Assembly (NCBI GenBank): GCA_030374735.1
Contig: JASCIV010000055.1
Location: forward strand, 1-57,458
Direction: 5' to 3'
Source: Gracilaria caudata
Lineage: Eukaryota; Rhodophyta; Florideophyceae; Gracilariales; Gracilariaceae
Length of the DNA stretch: 57,458 nt
Positions 41,390 to 51,309 of the stretch are shown here, in pieces (positions within the stretch are counted from its first letter, which is position 1; the number at the start of each line of letters is the position of its first letter). The position numbers and the translations under genes are program-made. The notes under the pieces were generated by a model, which had not been told where the DNA came from, made no database searches, and saw only the letters and a program-made list of their open reading frames with translations.

Positions 41390-42301
41390 GTGAGACATCA
41401 CACAATGGCTCCTGGGAAAAGACTCCCGAGACTTAATGAAGATGCGCCTGCTGTCCAACGGCTCCGTCATCTTTTTCCAGAAAAGATTTTATTTGGAGAT
41501 GAGTTCCCAAAGTACGTGCATCAGATGGAAGAATTATTCGGCCAGTACAAACTCGATAATTTCCGAAATGCATACAATCGTGTACTCCGAAGTCTTAATC
41601 TTCCCAAAAGCAAGTTAAGCGCTCACATATTGCTGCTTCAAATTATCATGTGCTGACTTGTTGCAACAGAAAATAATACTTCTGTGAACAATGATGTCGA
41701 ACCAAGGTTTTCCAATGATATGGAAAATATCACAACAACCGCTCCTATGTTTGAGGAAACGGAAGTTGATACAGATGATGTAGTGGAAATAACCGAAGAC
41801 AATGAAGGCTCGAAGACTCATTTCGACATATTGTTTAAGCCGATGTATTCTTTTTCAGAATGGGGAGAACCTAACACTGCTACTAAAAGGATTTCTGTTC
41901 CTGTTTTGCTGCCAACTGGAGTGGACAGTGATTCTATTACTATGCATGTCGTATCTTCTGGAAAAGTTTTGGTTATGGAATGCAAATGGCCGAAGGTTTT
42001 TACTAGTGTTAGTACCCTGCATCGGAAGTGGCTTGGTGAGAAGGCTAGGAAACGTATTGAAGATTACCACCCAAAGCTTGTAGGGTTTGAAAAGTTCTAT
42101 CGCAACATGCGTGAGAAAACTATTGACTCTATAGCGTCGTCAGCCTATATTGTTCTACCGTATGTGGTGGAGACACACATTTGCGAGCAGCACTTCTTGG
42201 GTTGGGAGGAATCTTCGGCCAAAGCAGTATATGTTGAGCTCAGGGCAAATTCTGAAATGTACGGAATAGTTCCGAAAAAGATAGATTTTGAGATATATTA
42301 A
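41390..42301 (+). CDS. second ORF of the nested element, unknown function
   Basis: The same plus frame is open at 41390-41656 (HHTMAPGKRLPRLNEDAPAV, QMEELFGQYKLDNFRNAYNR) and again at 41684-42301 (205 residues), with only one TGA at 41654 between. A short intron covering the stop is possible: CTGAC and TTGCAACAG look like branch and acceptor, but the donor is weak. The second part is acidic at first, then globular (YSFSEWGEPNTATKRISVPV, ITMHVVSSGKVLVMECKWPK, and a helical stretch RKWLGEKARKRIEDYHPKL). The beta-strand pattern around residues 85-105 slightly recalls a p23/small-heat-shock fold; this is weak. Its position opposite the transposase suggests a companion protein. Confidence 0.5.
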
Positions 42302-42333
42302 ATTTTTTCTCAGGTTTTCCCGCACCTCCCTGG

Positions 42334-42513
42334 GTCAAAACCGTGGTTCAGAATCGCACCACCCATCACCCCAACCACGGCGTCACCCATCGCGCCGCAT
42401 CGCGCCGCAACCGCGCCTCGGCAGCCACGCCAGCGGCCCGCGCCTTAACCGCATCGCACCGCGACCGCGCCTCCGCGGCCACGCCCGCTGCCTACGAGTT
42501 CAACACCGCCGTT
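42334..42513 (+). repeat. inner part of the left MULE inverted repeat
   Basis: About 180 GC-rich bases from GTCAAAACCGTGGTTCA to GAGTTCAACACCGCCGTT, matching the reverse complement of 46643-46866 with small length differences in the CGCAACCGCGCCTC-type internal repeats. Confidence 0.85.
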
Positions 42514-43419
42514 CCCCACGCCGCGCCGCTCCTTTCCTGCGCTTCTTTTCCCGCTTGCTCGCGCTTCTTTTTCCGCTTGCGCCGCGCCTCTATCGTATCG
42601 GCCGCCACGCAGTTTCGTCCTTCTATCCCCGCTGGGCCTCCGCTGCCACTGTGAAAGCGTTTTCGTTCCTCGACGAGCTCCGCCTCTTCTGCCATGGCTA
42701 CCGTGCGGTTCTGTTCTCCGGGAATCGTGGCGCTTTCGCTGCAACGACGCCTCGCGGTCTGATTCCTCGGCACACGGCGCCTTCGTTGCCTTGGCTACGT
42801 CACGGTTTCCTTTCCCGCAGTGCCCTGTTTCCGTCGTCAGGCCGCCGCTGCCTGAGAGAGCGCATGAGCATGGTCCCCTTTTTCGCCTAGTGCCTAGCTC
42901 TGTCACAGGAGTGAATATCTCGCTCTGCACCCGCTAGGAGCTTTCTCGCCGCTATCCATAGCGTTCACTGGCTGTGAATTAGGTGCTCTGCAGCACACGC
43001 GTTACTTTATCTGCTTCTTGGCCGTGGATTTCCGGCGCTACTCGCTCCCACTCTTCTACATTTGAGGTTTCGGTATCACGTTTGTGCGTTTGCGAAATCT
43101 TAGCGCGTGCACAGAGTTTTTTCTTCGCGTGGGCCACTAGATTTACGCCGTTGCAAGGCTGCAAGCCACCAGGCTCCCCGAACACCATGCGCACATTTTT
43201 GCCGCGCCTGGGTACCGCGTCATGAAATCTACAGCCCAGTGTATAGCCGCGCCTCGCTCTCATCATCGCATCGCCGCTACCTCATTTTCCAGCCAGAAAC
43301 TTTTCTCTTTCACCGCGCCATCTAACTCTAAGATATTAAGATTTGTGGGACAAGCGTTTCGGTTTAAGGCACAGGCGCACGTCTTTGGTATAGGACTAAC
43401 GTGAGGTAACTCCTAAAAT
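42514..43419. other. MULE interior, possible second captured fragment
   Basis: GC-rich DNA without an element-type motif. The minus frame 42979-43266 (MVFGEPGGLQPCNGVN, ISQTHKRDTETSNVEEWERV) and the Arg/Gly-rich frame 42445-42930 are unrecognised and may be remnants of host DNA carried by the element, or chance frames. Confidence 0.3.
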
Positions 43420-45449
43420 CTACGGATAGTACAAAGTGTGTGTTGAACTCCATGTCTTTAGAGTTGAGCGAGATCGTAAATCAGTTTCCACGTGATCCCG
43501 ATACTCTTCTTGATGTGAAAGACGCAGTACGCGGTCACAGAAATATTCTGTTTGTCGTGCAAAAGCCTTAGATAATTCGAGCTGATCCAGATGTCTACCG
43601 ATCCATTCAGCTACCGCTCTACATCTGGCGACGCGTTCCTTTTGAGAGTTTGGATTTGAAGCCTGTTCCTCATTATCAATGTCGCCAATACTAAGGATGA
43701 CATCGTGACTAATGCTGTTTGAGTTGTTGGTTGGCATTTTCTGGGTTTCCAAACGTTCCTCAACAAAGCGAGGAACAAAAACCGATTCAATGCTGACCAA
43801 TCTCAGAAACGGTGGTCTCCGCAAGCGCTAAACATCCCTGTACTGTGGGATTGGGCGTTGGTGAACAAGTTGTTTGCAAAACGCAAACCGACTAAGCATA
43901 AAACTTGGGCAAGAACAAAACCACCTGGATTGGCTCGTAACGTAAGCACCAATTAGTTCTCTACTCGCCGCCTCCCACCACAACCTCTTGAACCCAAGCC
44001 ACCAGCACGGAATGTAGTCGCCACTGCATAACAGATTGTAGTCAGACTCAAACTTGGCGATGAAGTTCACATCTAAGATGTATACAAGAAAATCAATTCG
44101 AGGCCTGTTATAATGCGTAAGATACAAAAGTTTCAGTACGGACCAGTGCGCTTCGACCAACATGGTCGTCTTAGCAATCGGTATAAAATCAGAGTTGCGC
44201 CTTCCCCACAATCGAAATTTGTCTGTTGCATACCATTGTTCATACATATACGTTTCAAGATCTTTGGACAACCGCCACGCTTTCTCTTGCATAATTCCCT
44301 CCCTAGCACTGTGAGTTGAATTCTGTCGAATACATCCCAGCATCTCCACCCAGCAAAAAGATGGAATAGCTTCAAGCGTAAGGTTGCAAAAAAAAAAATG
44401 CAAATGATAATGTCTTGAAATAATGTTCAGCAGTTCTTTCTCAATCTCTGGGCTGCAGCCATTTGGATAGGACCTTTTACATCCACCAAGTTTTTGTTTG
44501 ATCGCACGCTTCATATGCCAGAGGCATATTGACGGGAGAATATTATAGACAGTAAGAATTACACCAAGCTGCGCTTGGTCCTTATCGCTGAAGAAGAATA
44601 TTGGTCGAAAAGACGGCAGATTAGCATCCACCGCAGAGAGAAACCTCTGCAGGGAAGCAATTTTATGTCCAGGATTGGAAACAGCAGGGAAAGGTTCCAT
44701 GAGAAAGTAGCCATAGGAAAACCAACGCCTAAGACCGATCCGATGACTGCAAACAGCTCAGTTTTTGATGCGTTTGTCTTATATGTCGAGTCGATCAGAG
44801 CTTCAACTACAACGTTCTCCTCACATATTTTCTTTCCAATGCGGGTAATCATGCCGACTCCATACGGATTATTTTGTTTGTGAACGATTTCAAGCCTGTC
44901 AGAGTCATCCAGATAAAGTTCCATTGACGATTTTGGGTCGTCTGCGCGGCGAATTATCTTGGTCATCATTGAACTCCAACAGTTGTACACCGTTTGATAT
45001 GTAACTGAACTGTCTATTGAAGATCTGACGAAGTCTGTAATTTTGAACGGTGTCCCTTATCAATGCATTCCCTTACCACGGTTTGGACGTGTTCAGTAAT
45101 TCCAGAGTGCTTTTTTGGTCTCTCATGGCATGACTCATGCCTTATTCGCACCTGATATTCTCCTGTCTGATTCGGGGAAATACAGAGACTTCCACCACAA
45201 GCTTCTTGTTTTCTTTGACACTCTTAACCTTTTAATACTGCCAGATCCAGAAGCAGAGACTTTCTTCTTATGCTGTGAAAAAACAAAAGCGTACGACTTA
45301 CGTTTCTCACTCGGGGTCTGGTTCACAATATAACTGTAGCCTTCAATATCCAACAGTTTCTCAACAAGGTAACGATGAGCTGGTGTTGTTGATATCACTT
45401 TTGGGAAGCGGAGCAGAAAGCCATCTAATGGGTAACGCAGAAGCTTCAC
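43420..45449 (-). pseudogene. MULE transposase, broken
   Basis: A Mutator-like transposase read in several minus frames. The N-terminal part (45135-45449) is basic (KRLRVSKKTRSLWWKSLYFP). The next frame, to 44559, holds DRLEIVHKQNNPYGVGMI and the first catalytic motif ALIDSTYKTNASKTELFAV. The frame at 43828-44700 holds FFFSDKDQAQLGVILTVYN (second acid) and SICLWHMKRAIKQKL, the characteristic C.WH motif of MULE domains, followed by SHWSVLK-like sequence (EAHWSVLKLLYLTHYNRPRI). TAG at 43828 then separates a tail in the same frame to 43420. Several shifts plus the stop make it inactive. Confidence 0.82.
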
Positions 45450-45589
45450 TGGCCTCGATGTTAAGCGCGTGTGAGGTAAAGAACAATGAGGTCATCCGTA
45501 TTGTGGGCGGGGCTGTCATGCGCGAGTACACTAGCTTCGGATCTAATTCGATTCGGCGGTCTTTGCGGCAAACATAACATCTTTTCATT

Positions 45590-45950
45590 AATGTACACCT
45601 ATTTTAATCAATGTACGCATCCGTACTATACCAATCCTTACAGCTTCCACACCGCGACAAACATATGTGCTTCAATTCCTCGCTACCTATGTGCCCAGTG
45701 CAAGAAAAGGCGAGGTAGAGACCAGAAAACAGATTAGCGTCACACCTGACATTTGCATTAGCCAAAACAGGTTCGCTTTGTCTTCTAATAACCGAAACAT
45801 ATTCTTCGAATTGAAGTGAAAGGAGCAGAAGACCGTCTCCTAGCGAAGGAAACTCGTGCTGGAAGAGATGGTTGAACAGTATCTTCGGGTTTTTTATTTG
45901 GGTTTTGCACGCTTTTCTTCAATTGTTCACGCCGTGCGGTAGACCTTGGT
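45590..45950. other. no gene seen
   Basis: MULE interior between the transposase N-terminus and the captured membrane-protein fragment. No motif recognised. Confidence 0.4.
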
Positions 45951-46038
45951 GTTAATACTCAATGCCTCAGGACAAAGAGACACAACTGATAAACTTCTAT
46001 CCTGCCATGTAATTTGCATCTGAGATACGTGACTATTT

Positions 46039-46643
46039 TTACAGATTCCTGTTGAGCAGAGGACTGACGAAACATGCGACGTCGATGCAATACTCCATGA
46101 GCGTGCAGCATCCAAAAAGATGGCACGCAACGCCCAGCAACACCCCAATGTGCAGCAGCTGGTGCAACGCAAAGAAGCGATCGTGCTTTCCCATGCAGCA
46201 GCACTCCGGAAAGCGCGACACATAAAACATGGCGCCTATGGCGTAGATGCAGATGGCGGTTAGCGCCGATCCCACGCCCACTGCCAGTTCGTACAGCGCG
46301 GCGGTATGCAGCAAGATTGAATGAAACAACGGCACCAACACGGTACTGGTGAGCGCCGAGAACACAAACACGTGAAACGGACGTGCGGCCGGCGTGCCGA
46401 ACGCGCGCGCAAAGATGCACGGCACAGTGGCCAACTCGGCCAGCGCAACCATCGCATAGTAGCCATGCGCCAGCGTAGGGTTGCTGTAGGAGGCGTACTA
46501 AATACCCGACACGGCGTGCCCGCTAATGAGCAACTAAATGCATAGGAAATCCACCTTGCCCACGAAGCGCACCGAGCGCGGAGAATGCACCCAGAAGGCG
46601 TGTAAAATAGCGGAGAAAGACAGACACAGCACCGCGAATACAA
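46039..46643 (-). pseudogene. adiponectin-receptor-like (PAQR/hemolysin III) fragment captured by the MULE
   Basis: One minus frame from the inner edge of the right MULE repeat (46643) to 46039 encodes most of a PAQR-type seven-pass protein: FVFAVLCLSFSAILHAFWVH, RFVGKVDFLCI, stop, LLISGHAVSGI, stop, YASYSNPTLAHGYYAMVALA, then RPFHVFVFSALTSTVLVPLF, AICIYAIGAMFYVSRFPE and HDRFFALHQLLHIGVLLGVA. The zinc-site residues of the family are present: the His after the first segment (SAILH), the Asp in KVDF, and HxxxH (HQLLH). Two TAG codons (46534 and 46498) interrupt an otherwise continuous frame. The first one or two membrane segments are missing because the gene starts at the repeat. Members act as membrane hydrolases or receptors in lipid signalling. 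Confidence 0.8.
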
Positions 46644-47040
46644 ACGGCGGCGTCGAACTCGCAGGCAGCGGCGCGATGCCGCGGAGGCGCGGTCGGCGCG
46701 ATGCCGCGGAGGCGCGGTTGCGGCGCGATGCGTTGCGGCGGACTCGGAGGCGCGCTTGCGGCGCGAGGCGTTTCGGCGGCCGCGGAGGCGCGGTTGTGGC
46801 GCAATGCGGCGCGATGGGTGGTGCCGTTTTTGGGGTGATGGGTGGTGCGATTTTGAACCACGGTTTTGACCCAGAGCCACTGCACAAGTGCCAAGTTTAG
46901 AGCTCGAGGCAAAATGAACGTGGCAAACGTATCAGTACGTATACAGCAAGAGTGACATGGTTTGGTTTGCAACAGTGACGCCGTCAGGCGCTGCACGTGC
47001 TGAATCAATGCCTGTTTCAGTCGGGAGGATGAGGTCTAGT
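46643..47040 (-). repeat. right MULE inverted repeat, uninterrupted
   Basis: 398 bases that match the two left pieces in inverted order without interruption. They provide the empty-site sequence CTCTGGGTCAAAACC, where the left copy has the 2.5-kb insertion. Confidence 0.9.
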
Positions 47041-47048
47041 CTCCACGC

Positions 47049-47500
47049 GGGATCACGCATATGCGTGCTGCCTCCACTTCGGATCTCTCGAGTTGCTGCG
47101 TGGGAGCTCCACGCGCGATCATAATTCAAGCGTAGAGCTCCACGCAGGGTCGTTTTAGTTTCAGAAATAAAACTTAAAGGCCGGGTTCTGTATGCATCGA
47201 GCAGTACAGACCCGACCAGACTTTTTGTCTCCGACGATCATTTCTTGTCGTAACGCAGAACGGCTCCCGCAGCTACCGTTCTGTTACATAGTGTGTCAAA
47301 ACGCCGCAGAAAACGTTGGTTTTATTGCGTTCCTTAGACGTAACTGTGTGGATACATTATCCTTAAACTAGATCTAAGTGTTACAGGGCTCTGTAAATAA
47401 GCCGATGAATACTTGAACAGCGTGCAATGATACATCCTCTCCACATAAAAGCCCTAATTACTCAAAAACTAAAGCTCCGAAAGGTAAGCAAGGATATTTG
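47049..47500. other. no gene seen
   Basis: Includes further GAGCTCCACGC words near 47107 and 47131, the same core as the MULE target site. No coding feature. Confidence 0.45.
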
Positions 47501-47526
47501 GCAATCCGATTGCAAAATGGAACTTG

Positions 47527-47628
47527 GATTGCAATCAGATTGGAGGAGGGACCCTGGATTGCATTCGGGATTGCTATGAAGCTGCAGTATTGCAATCGGG
47601 ATTGGACCCGAGTGTCCGGATTGCAATC
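47527..47628. repeat. second GATTGCAATC palindrome cluster
   Basis: Exact GATTGCAATC at 47527-47536 and 47619-47628, with near matches between and around them (GGATTGCATTCGGGATTGC, TATTGCAATCGGGATTGG, CCCCAATCGGATTG). It resembles the cluster at 36517-36614. Confidence 0.8.
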
Positions 47629-47755
47629 GGCCCCAATCGGATTGAGCCAACCCCTGTGTGGAAAGTTGCACACGCAAGGTTCTTTGCCTGAGTTTTCATG
47701 TCAGTTCTTGCCACGCACAGTATGTATCATAACTTATGCTTCCTTCAAGCGATTT

Positions 47756-47974
47756 TCATCGCATATGAGAAAGAGATAATAGAATAGGAGAACAAATTTT
47801 GTATAACGAACAATCTTTAGGATTGGTGCAGGGTATTATATCCTGCTCGGAATTCTTTAGGGATAAAATTCCAATGGAATTTAGCGCTTCGGTACTATTC
47901 GGTCGTGCGAACACGCACTGAAGAACTAGTACGGCCACAATCACGGCGACGTAACCCTTAAACGAGTAGACCAT
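47756..47974 (-). CDS. possible small secreted protein
   Basis: Start chosen at MVYSFKGYVAVIVAVLVL (47974) inside a slightly longer frame. It gives 72 residues with a good signal-peptide shape: a short basic start, a hydrophobic core, and Ala before RPNSTEALN. The mature part has two or three Cys (IIPCTNPKDCSLYKIC). No relatives are recognised. The frame is short, so chance cannot be excluded. Confidence 0.35.
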   Translation of the reverse strand: MVYSFKGYVAVIVAVLVLQCVFARPNSTEALNSIGILSLKNSEQDIIPCTNPKDCSLYKICSPILLSLSHMR

Positions 47975-48029
47975 GCTGGATAAGTTCTGTATATTTCCGC
48001 GGCGTAACACTCTGTGGCTTTGCAAATTG

Positions 48030-49003
48030 TTTCAGCTGCTAATGCAAGAGCTCATGACAAAATCAGATCATTTGTAGACTAAATCCGATCAATATTGCCA
48101 GTCATCTTCCGATGAAGAACCAGAAAATTTAACTTTATCATTTGTAGACGCTAATCCGATCATTTGTTGAATTTGACTTAAATGTTTATTATTAGCATCA
48201 TTCTAACACCAGTTTTAGTATCAAGCTATTCAATTCATTAGTTAGTTTATTAACGGACTCATATTTTGTGAAACGTATACTATTTATTCTTTTTCATGTA
48301 CATTGATAACCCTTGAGCGTTTAATAGATTTCGAACAGCCTGAGAAGTATTACTTGTAACCTCAGATTGTACTATAATATTAGTACGTTATGTGTTTGGT
48401 GTGGGAGAGAAATGTGAAGCTTTCTGTTTCATAGCAAACCGGCGGCCAATCGTTCATAACTGATACACGGAAACGCTGTCCCAACAACCACGTCCACTCG
48501 ACGTGGTTTTTTCTTGCTCTGGGCATCTGCCCATCACTTGCTCATCAGTCACGGAAGGACAAGGAAAGCCTTAGGCCCGAGTACGGCAACAGCCACTGAG
48601 CTCAACCTGCTCTTGACACCCGTTTTTTTATACATAACGAAAACACATCTATTGGATAGCCGCCTTTCACATTGAGAAGTTGGAGCTTGGACTGAACTTC
48701 AACAGTCGAGAGTGAGAAAATACACATTATCACAAAACCAAGACGGGCCCTATGGGTTTGAAAACGAAACTCTCTGGGGCGCTTGACACGGAAGAGGGTC
48801 AACTGGTCCAGTTGTCAACTATTACGAAATGGTGCAGTTGTCGTGGTGTGCCCCTAACTCAACCGAAAAAAAGGCATCCTGCTCCCAGTTAATTTACTGC
48901 AAAGTTTATATCGTTAGCCTGCCAACGCCATCGAAGTGAGGAATCAGATGTTGTACAAGTACTAAGAACGCCATTTATGGTACGACGCCGGCCATGACAG
49001 CAT
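48030..49003. other. no gene; AT-rich with one direct repeat
   Basis: ATCATTTGTAGAC followed by a TAAATCCGATCA or GCTAATCCGATCA block occurs near 48067 and again near 48138, about 72 bases apart. The rest is AT-rich and without coding signal. Confidence 0.45.
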
Positions 49004-49552
49004 TTGATATGGGGACGCAGAAAAGTAAATGAAAATGTATGCTTCCGTAGTGACTACCAGCCCAGCGGGCAGAGAGCACTAGGAAAGCGAATAGCAAATC
49101 GGGAGCAAAGAAAAAACCAACACAACAAACAGATGCGGACAGCCAAGCTTAGACACACCAATGTATTTAGACAAAAAAGAAACAAAGATATATGTCTCGA
49201 TAGAAGATATAAAATGTGTCAAAACACAATAATGAAAAGAGGCACTCAATCTTTAGCTACTAGCATTGTTATTCATCCTAAATGTCGCAGGATGACGGCA
49301 ACTACCATAATGCACTCGGACATCGTGAGCTTCAAAAAGGCATATATTGAAAATGAGGCAAGCGATATCCCTTTTCGTATAGTTCTCACGACGCAAGGCT
49401 CGCTGGTATTTACGCCCAGCCTGATGAATCTGGAGCTGACGCTGACTTTAAACCCTATTGTCTCAAACGCGGCCACGGGTGAGCATGAGCTTGCGAGGAG
49501 AGAGAATGAGACGAAGTCTCGCTTTCTGGGTCGCTACACGAAAGATGTGTAG
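49004..49552 (+). CDS. unrecognised 182-codon frame
   Basis: Open frame starting MIWGRRKVNENVCFRSDY. The first half is Lys/Arg/Asn-rich (RIANREQRKNQHNKQMRTAK); the second half is more globular (SFKKAYIENEASDIPFRIVL). No motif, no companion and no regulatory hint. It may be a chance frame in A-rich DNA. Confidence 0.2.
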   Translation: MIWGRRKVNENVCFRSDYQPSGQRALGKRIANREQRKNQHNKQMRTAKLRHTNVFRQKRNKDICLDRRYKMCQNTIMKRGTQSLATSIVIHPKCRRMTATTIMHSDIVSFKKAYIENEASDIPFRIVLTTQGSLVFTPSLMNLELTLTLNPIVSNAATGEHELARRENETKSRFLGRYTKDV

Positions 49553-50139
49553 CTGGCAACACGCGTCCAGGGGCTCAACTGCAAACTGTTTTATCTTAGA
49601 GACCTGGTCCGGAACCTCTTCCAAACGTTCCTCAGGATCCACCACAGAAGAATATTCACTCGATGAAACGATAGACTTTGGCAATTTATGTGAGACAGAC
49701 ATAGTAAGCAATCACACAAAATGCCAAAAGAGCAGTGGTAGATGACTTACTCTTGAACGATTGCCTCACGGCCGTGGGTAGATGACAACCTTTTGCCGTA
49801 TCACACAGCGTGTCTAGCAACAACAGATGCAAAGCCACACTATGTGAGGGACGGAATGGCAAAAAGAACCAGAACCAGGAAGGACCAATCAACAAAAGAG
49901 ACCAACAGCACAAGCGATACGAGCAGGCCGGGAACACGACACAGTCAGCCCACTATGAATTTTAGACGAGTATCAATAGACGGCAGCCGAGCCAGACGGT
50001 TAGAGGAAAGATGTAGTGCAAATTGCCCTCTGGTGGGGTGTGCGCTATTGCCATTCATATGGTCGTGATCAGTTTCAGGTCGGGCACCTCGTATTATGAA
50101 GAGCTATGTCTCGAGTTTTTGCTATTTAGCCCGTATTAG

Positions 50140-50322
50140 GGGTACGCCCATAGACGTTACTGTGCACAGGCACACGTGTGTGTGTATGGCCGCAAATGCG
50201 GATGCGCCGTGGCAAGGCCCAGCTAGGGGCACACGTGTAGTGTCATGGCCGGCATTGCCGGGTAGTTAGATATTTTAACTTGTTGTTTCCAAGCCCTACA
50301 TATAGTGGCAGGACCCCTGCCA
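50140..50322. repeat. repeat pair with CACGTG cores and a hairpin
   Basis: GGCACACGTGTGTGTGTATGG and GGCACACGTGTAGTGTCATGG lie about 60 bases apart, each followed by a GC-rich block with inverted symmetry (GCCGGCATTGCCGG in the second). Near 50306-50322 is a perfect 7-bp hairpin, TGGCAGG with CCTGCCA around a 3-base loop. No coding frame is supported here. Confidence 0.5.
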
Positions 50323-51060
50323 ATGTACGGGTGAGTAAACCTCCCAAGGAGGACTTGGCTCTGACTGTCGCAGCCTGCGCCCGACATTGCCCCACCGCGG
50401 GGAAAGTCGCAGTAGATACCGATCTGTCATCCTGCCTCTCTCACCGAGAAGTTGCTACACCGTCATTACGGCCCATTGCTTATATTATTGTTCGTTATTT
50501 TCCGTCACACGGCTTCGCTACTTCGGTCTGATATTCAGGATTGGCCCGGTTACCCAGGGACATTTTCCCGTTGTCACGAGTCAGTGCTCCGCATGTGCGG
50601 CCTGTTATTGTGATCTTTCGATCTCGACCGTTGGACACGGATACCACTCGACGCATCGCATCGCCCGACACTGTCGGCTACATTGCTGATTCTACGCCGT
50701 TTCACCTCCGGCTGCATCGCAGGACGGGGTCACCCGGACTTACACCCGGCGCGTGTTGACCCTACTGAAGGGCTCTTTCTCTGACCTACTCCTCTAGGGA
50801 GCAAGGCTGGACACCCTGAGGTGCTACTTACGCGAGGCGGCTTTCGTTTCCGCCACATCGGAGGGTTTGCACCACAAAAGAGATGATAGATGCTAACGAT
50901 AGTAACCGACCAGCACGGCAGACCAGAGACGATGGATGATAGAAGAACAACGGGAGCAATAGTGATAGCAAAACACAATCAAAACGAAATCCAAACCAAC
51001 CAGTAACAAACAAGAAAAACAATGGAGATCGCAGTCTGCTTCTTGGTGCCAGTTTTGGTC
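50323..51060. other. no supported gene
   Basis: Several mid-length frames on both strands overlap one another (50280-50759 plus, 50730-51022 minus) without motifs. I regard them as chance. Confidence 0.35.
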
Positions 51061-51150
51061 TATGTGGTACTTTCTTTCTAACTTAGTTCTGTGATGGTCA
51101 CCCTAAACTGATTTGTGTGGCGTCATCAGGAATAGTTCCACAGTACGTCC

Positions 51151-51252
51151 TCCAAATAAATTTGTCCGCCGTCACCAGAATTGATTTTGCACTGCGTCAC
51201 CACGATTTGTTTCTTACACGTTGGAGGTAATCCAAGTAAATTTGTCCGCCGT
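51151..51252 (+). repeat. 22-bp direct repeat near the Helitron 3' side
   Basis: TCCAAATAAATTTGTCCGCC (51151 on) recurs 80 bases downstream at 51231 as TCCAAGTAAATTTGTCCGCC, both followed by GT. Two weaker relatives (GATTTGTGTGGCGTCATCAG near 51110 and GATTTTGCACTGCGTCACCA near 51183) suggest a degenerate series. Confidence 0.7.
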
Positions 51253-51309
51253 GGGCAAAATTCGAACGACTTCGTCGTGACTCCTAGACGATCTAATTCG
51301 AAATACCAA

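Larger units (their letters stand above)
39821..42329. mobile_element. DDE transposon nested in the left MULE repeat
   Basis: 2,509 bases absent from the right MULE repeat. CTGG occurs on both sides (39817-39820 and 42330-42333) and is a likely 4-bp target duplication, or 5 bp with one mismatch. The ends carry short inverted repeats: AAGATGCGGGAAATC on the left against GGAGGTGCGGGAAAAC on the right. It holds a DDE transposase (39852-40835 minus) and a divergent second ORF (41390-42301 plus) around a palindrome-rich spacer. Confidence 0.85.
39650..47040 (-). mobile_element. MULE element with long inverted repeats and captured gene pieces
   Basis: Bounded by long inverted repeats, left 39650-39820 continuing at 42334-42513 and right 46643-47040, beginning ACTAGACC. 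The 8-bp word CTCCACGC flanks both ends (39642-39649 and 47041-47048), as expected for the 8-11-bp target duplications of MULEs. It encodes a MULE-domain transposase (43420-45449 minus) and contains an adiponectin-receptor-like gene fragment against the right repeat (46039-46643). The left repeat is split by a 2.5-kb transposon (39821-42329). Without that insertion the element would be about 4.9 kb. Carriage of host gene fragments between MULE ends is known as Pack-MULE behaviour in plants. Confidence 0.88.

Noticed and set aside
42288..42890. 200-codon plus-strand frame rich in Arg, Pro, His and Ala
   Set aside because: Overlaps the GC-rich internal repeats of the left MULE inverted repeat; the same kind of frame appears in the right repeat in other phases. 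It reads as repeat-driven chance.
691..46643. Alternative genetic code or stop-codon readthrough to explain the in-frame stops
   Set aside because: TAA, TAG and TGA all interrupt relics, the same relics also carry frameshifts, and the intact genes at 17241-24401 contain no internal stops. Decay is the simpler explanation.
46260..46880. 206-codon minus frame covering the MULE repeat and the PAQR region
   Set aside because: The PAQR signature lies in a different phase (46039-46643). This frame gives only Arg/Ser/Cys-rich sequence from GC-rich DNA.
50060..50760. Solo LTR or short LTR pair
   Set aside because: Some LTR-like features (internal hairpin, repeated CACGTG blocks) but no TG/CA borders, no target duplication and no second copy in the window.
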